From BPIH01 sp042408535 (GTDB taxonomy: Bacteria > Chloroflexota > Limnocylindria > Limnocylindrales > CSP1-4): a stretch of 15,680 bases of DNA. The DNA lies in NCBI GenBank assembly GCA_042408535.1, contig JBHORA010000121.1, forward strand, positions 1-15,680. The letters are read 5' to 3'. Position numbers and translations under genes: made by a program. Each line of letters begins with the position of its first letter. Position 1 is the first letter of the stretch. The notes below the pieces were generated by a model that did not search any database, was not told the DNA's origin, and saw only the letters and a list, made by a program, of their open reading frames with translations. Below, piece by piece: positions 14,501-15,680 of the stretch.

Positions 14501-15104
14501 CGAGGGTCGGCTGAAGGCGCATCCGAACACCCACCACCAGCGGATCGACGGGCCGCCGCCCCTCGGCGGAACGGGCGTCCGCTTCTGGCCGGTCGAGCAC
14601 GTCGGCAACGGGCAGCGATCGAGGGAAGAAGCGGAGCTCGTCGCCGACATCATCGTCGACCTCCTCGCCCGCACCTGGATCGATGAGCAAGGAGCGCGGC
14701 GCCCGATCGAGCTCGCCGACATCCTCGTCGTCGCCCCCTACAACGCCCACGTCGCCGCCTTGGCGGCCGCCGTCGAGGGGCGGCTCCGGGCCCTCGGCCG
14801 CCCGGATTTCGCCCTGGCCCGCGATCGGATCGGGACCGTCGACAAGTTCCAGGGCCGGGAAGGCGCCGTCGCCATCTACAGCCTCGCCGCTTCCTCGGCC
14901 GAGGAGGCGCCCCGGGGCATCGGCTTCCTCTTCGATCGCCATCGCCTGAACGTCGCCATCTCCCGGGCCCGAGCCCTCGCCGTCGTCGTCGGCAGCCCGG
15001 AGCTCCTCCGGGTCCGGGCCAGGACGGCCGAGGAGGTGCGGCTCGCGAGCGCCGTCTGCCGGCTCGTCGAGCTCGCGACCGGTGAGCTACCCGTCCTCGG
15101 CTAG
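11577..15104 (+). CDS. TM0106-type RecB-like nuclease/SF1 helicase
   Basis: This 1175-residue, three-part DNA repair or processing enzyme belongs to the TM0106 family of RecB-like nucleases fused to a Dna2/UPF1-type helicase. The RecB nuclease (about 1-245) shows GHPDF (D119), EVVDTK (E137, D140, K142) and QVCLY (Q154, Y158). C21 plus C229, C232 and C238 form the Cas4/AddB-type iron-sulphur arrangement. The RNase H-fold exonuclease (about 330-525) shows FFDIEADP (D339, E341), YHYGDYE, and YNRDD (Y506, D510). The SF1 helicase has Walker A GPPGTGKT (779-786), motif II VVDEAGQ (D892, E893), GDPNQLPQ (from ~916), DKFQGREG (from 1089) and NVAISRAR (1125-1132). All catalytic residues look intact. 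The ATG at 11577 has only a weak GGGGA ribosome binding site. Its partner and substrate are unknown. Confidence 0.95.
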   Translation: MQRRDGQLLVSATDLAAWLACDHLASLELGAVAGLWDRPWDRHDPELEILRQYGDEHERRFLERLRADSRSVVALERPSGSSVEGLRAAEAATVEAMRAGVGAIYQATLFDGRWLGHPDFLVRVEQESPAFGPWSYEVVDTKLARSVKGGALIQVCLYAARLTDIQGRPPEFVHVVTGDGRAHPVRLAEIEAYFRTVKLGFERVVFGGSSTPPRDPATAATYPHPVDHCRVCAWFPRCIDRRRADDHLSLVAGMTRRVAERLTEAGIPTLAALGRLPPTAAVAEIRKTTFDRLREQARLQLEGRTSGRLLYELVPPAVDEPVRGLALLPEPSPLDLFFDIEADPWVIDGGLEYLFGVLEPPDGAAAEPPDAEPTYTPIWAHDRAAERAALERFLDLVIERLERDPAMHVYHYGDYEASALKRLVQRHQTREAELDRLLRAGVLVDLFAVVRTGLRIATESYSLKAIERLYLPAREGPVTDAGFSVVAYEAWLRDRDERHLAELAAYNRDDCLSAWRLRDWLEDRRREAIARGWSLPRPELRPGDPSEAVANWDEETARREAELRAGLPADPDVRSAEEAARDLLAGLVNYFRREDKPAWWRWFELAENLEMDGLVEAPDAIGGLERVGEVGREGRSAVIRYRFPPQDHRFAPGDGVWAPRSGTHPAQRAGTVVAVDDVAGTIDLRRPAGRPDPPALIPDKPRPTRPLAEALARFADDVIERGMDAPGRYRAARDLLLRLPPRLAAGLADGPLRRSDESVLDAARRLAGELEGGVLAVQGPPGTGKTYTGARLALAALGAGRGPIALTAQSHRAIGNAVEALVEAAAAEGRRVRIVQKRDTAEGAPTIPGVETVTTNEAVDAALARGVDVVAGTPWLFSRPDLDEAFGILVVDEAGQLALASVLAASLAARSLVLLGDPNQLPQVSQGLHPPGADASALAHLLAGQATLPDSLGLFIDETRRMHPAITAFVSELFYEGRLKAHPNTHHQRIDGPPPLGGTGVRFWPVEHVGNGQRSREEAELVADIIVDLLARTWIDEQGARRPIELADILVVAPYNAHVAALAAAVEGRLRALGRPDFALARDRIGTVDKFQGREGAVAIYSLAASSAEEAPRGIGFLFDRHRLNVAISRARALAVVVGSPELLRVRARTAEEVRLASAVCRLVELATGELPVLG

Positions 15105-15680
15105 GATCCGCTGGCCTCGCCGGGCACGATCCCCGGCAGACCGAAGCGCTCGGCGGCGAGGGCAGCCGGAATCGTCGCTCCGCGACCGAGGATGACATCG
15201 GCGACGAGGCGAGCCGAGCCCGGTCCGGTCGAGATCCCCCAGGGCCCGTGGCCGGCGGCAACGAAGAGGCCCTCGAGGCCTGGCACGGGCCCCAGGAGGG
15301 GGCGACCGTCAGCCGAGACGGGCCGAGCGCAGGCCCGGGTCCCGATGACGTCCGCGAAGCGGAGGCTCGGTACGAACCTGGCCCCTCGCTGGCGGAGATC
15401 GCTCGACCAGGCGATGGGGTCGGGCTGCAGGGGCAGAAAGGTGGAGCCGAGACTCGTCCTCCCGGCTGCCGTCACGAGGCTGAAGCCGATCTCCGGCGGG
15501 CTTCCGGCGGCGCTCGGCGGCCCACCGGCGGCCCCGGCCGGGGCCCGCTCCGCGGCCGGCGCCGCGCTCCCAGCCCGAGGGGTCCTCCCCCGCCGGGACG
15601 ACCCCTCCCGCCGGGACGACCCCTCCCGCCGGGACGACCCCTCCCGCCGGGCCGCCCCCCCCCCCCCCCCCCCCCCCCCC
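15101..15680 (-). CDS. FAD-dependent oxidoreductase (DAO family), 5' end missing
   Basis: This is the C-terminal part of a DAO-family FAD-dependent amine or amino-acid oxidoreductase. The segment RACARPVSADGRPLLGPVPG, followed by LFVAAGHGPWGISTGPGSARLV, is the conserved C-terminal FAD-binding region near the end of the family. Upstream, FSLVTAAGRTSLGSTFLP also fits. The reading frame stays open to the window end without a start, so the gene is partial. Upstream of about 15500 the frame encodes low-complexity Pro/Ala/Gly, an RREGSS repeat and poly-Gly; this part is probably assembly artefact rather than protein. A GTG at 15473-15475 exists but is internal to the family domain. Its stop overlaps that of the nuclease-helicase gene in a shared CTAG. 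Confidence 0.85.
   Translation of the reverse strand, partial: GGGGGGGGAARREGSSRREGSSRREGSSRRGRTPRAGSAAPAAERAPAGAAGGPPSAAGSPPEIGFSLVTAAGRTSLGSTFLPLQPDPIAWSSDLRQRGARFVPSLRFADVIGTRACARPVSADGRPLLGPVPGLEGLFVAAGHGPWGISTGPGSARLVADVILGRGATIPAALAAERFGLPGIVPGEASGS
15591..15650. repeat. 18-bp tandem repeat at the contig end
   Basis: The unit CGCCGGGACGACCCCTCC repeats exactly at 15591, 15609 and 15627, with a diverged partial copy at 15645. It leads straight into the poly-C run. Its position at the sequence end and its exactness suggest assembly or sequencing trouble rather than a biological feature. Confidence 0.8.
15655..15680. other. Terminal run of 26 C, likely artefact
   Basis: The window ends in 26 consecutive C. 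Poly-C at a contig end is the complement of poly-G, the known no-signal artefact of two-colour sequencing chemistry. It should not be read as genome sequence. Confidence 0.75.

Noticed and set aside
11636..14686. 1016-codon plus-strand frame overlapping the nuclease-helicase
   Set aside because: It is the +2 shadow of the real gene, with extreme Arg/Pro content and no motifs. The other frame carries all helicase and nuclease motifs.

Overview
The window is very GC-rich DNA by eye. Genes are tightly packed on both strands, GTG starts are frequent, and several starts have textbook AGGAGG ribosome binding sites. The gene set points to a free-living bacterium of the Chloroflexota or Actinomycetota type, more likely a Chloroflexota metagenome contig. 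The evidence is a DUF3090/SCO1664-family pair, an HspR-type MerR regulator beside Hsp20, a NEW3-protein/ABC-2 transporter cassette, and a large TM0106-type nuclease-helicase. The taxonomic call is inference. No 16S rRNA, tRNA or other marker gene was seen.

Layout. From 82 to 2586 all genes are on the minus strand: a shortened VIT1/CCC1-type membrane protein, a zinc-type alcohol dehydrogenase with one altered structural-zinc position, and an hsp20-hspR heat-shock operon. The heat-shock operon has a sigma70-like promoter overlapped by a HAIR-like inverted repeat (TTGA-N11-TCAA), so HspR probably represses its own operon. From 2938 to 4629 on the plus strand lies DUF3090 followed by an SCO1664-family kinase-fold protein. 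The second protein carries an unusual pentapeptide-repeat N-terminus and an insertion inside its kinase-like core. The convergent intergenic region 4630-4891 holds five copies of one repeat at a fixed 51-bp phase, two in one orientation and three in the other. On the minus strand, 8454 to 4892 is a three-gene operon: a secreted, membrane-anchored NEW3-domain protein, an ABC ATPase and an ABC-2 permease. The two ABC genes overlap by ATGA.

About 1 kb (8455-9485) has no gene I can support. It contains a G-tract-rich imperfect repeat and a clean inverted repeat upstream of the NEW3 operon. On the plus strand there follow a 64-residue zinc-ribbon protein, a class III aminotransferase, a short 30-bp tandem-repeat tract, and a 1175-residue protein combining a RecB-type nuclease with a probable Fe-S cluster, an RNase H-fold exonuclease and an SF1 helicase. 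Its stop codon shares CTAG with the stop of a converging FAD-dependent oxidoreductase that runs off the window. The last bases are an 18-bp tandem repeat and a run of 26 C, which look like a contig-end artefact.

Most genes are recognisable housekeeping or accessory families. I found no convincing new defence or mobile system. The least explained signals are the bipolar 51-bp-phase repeat cluster, the repeat-expanded SCO1664-family protein, the shortened VIT protein and the gene-poor 1 kb region.
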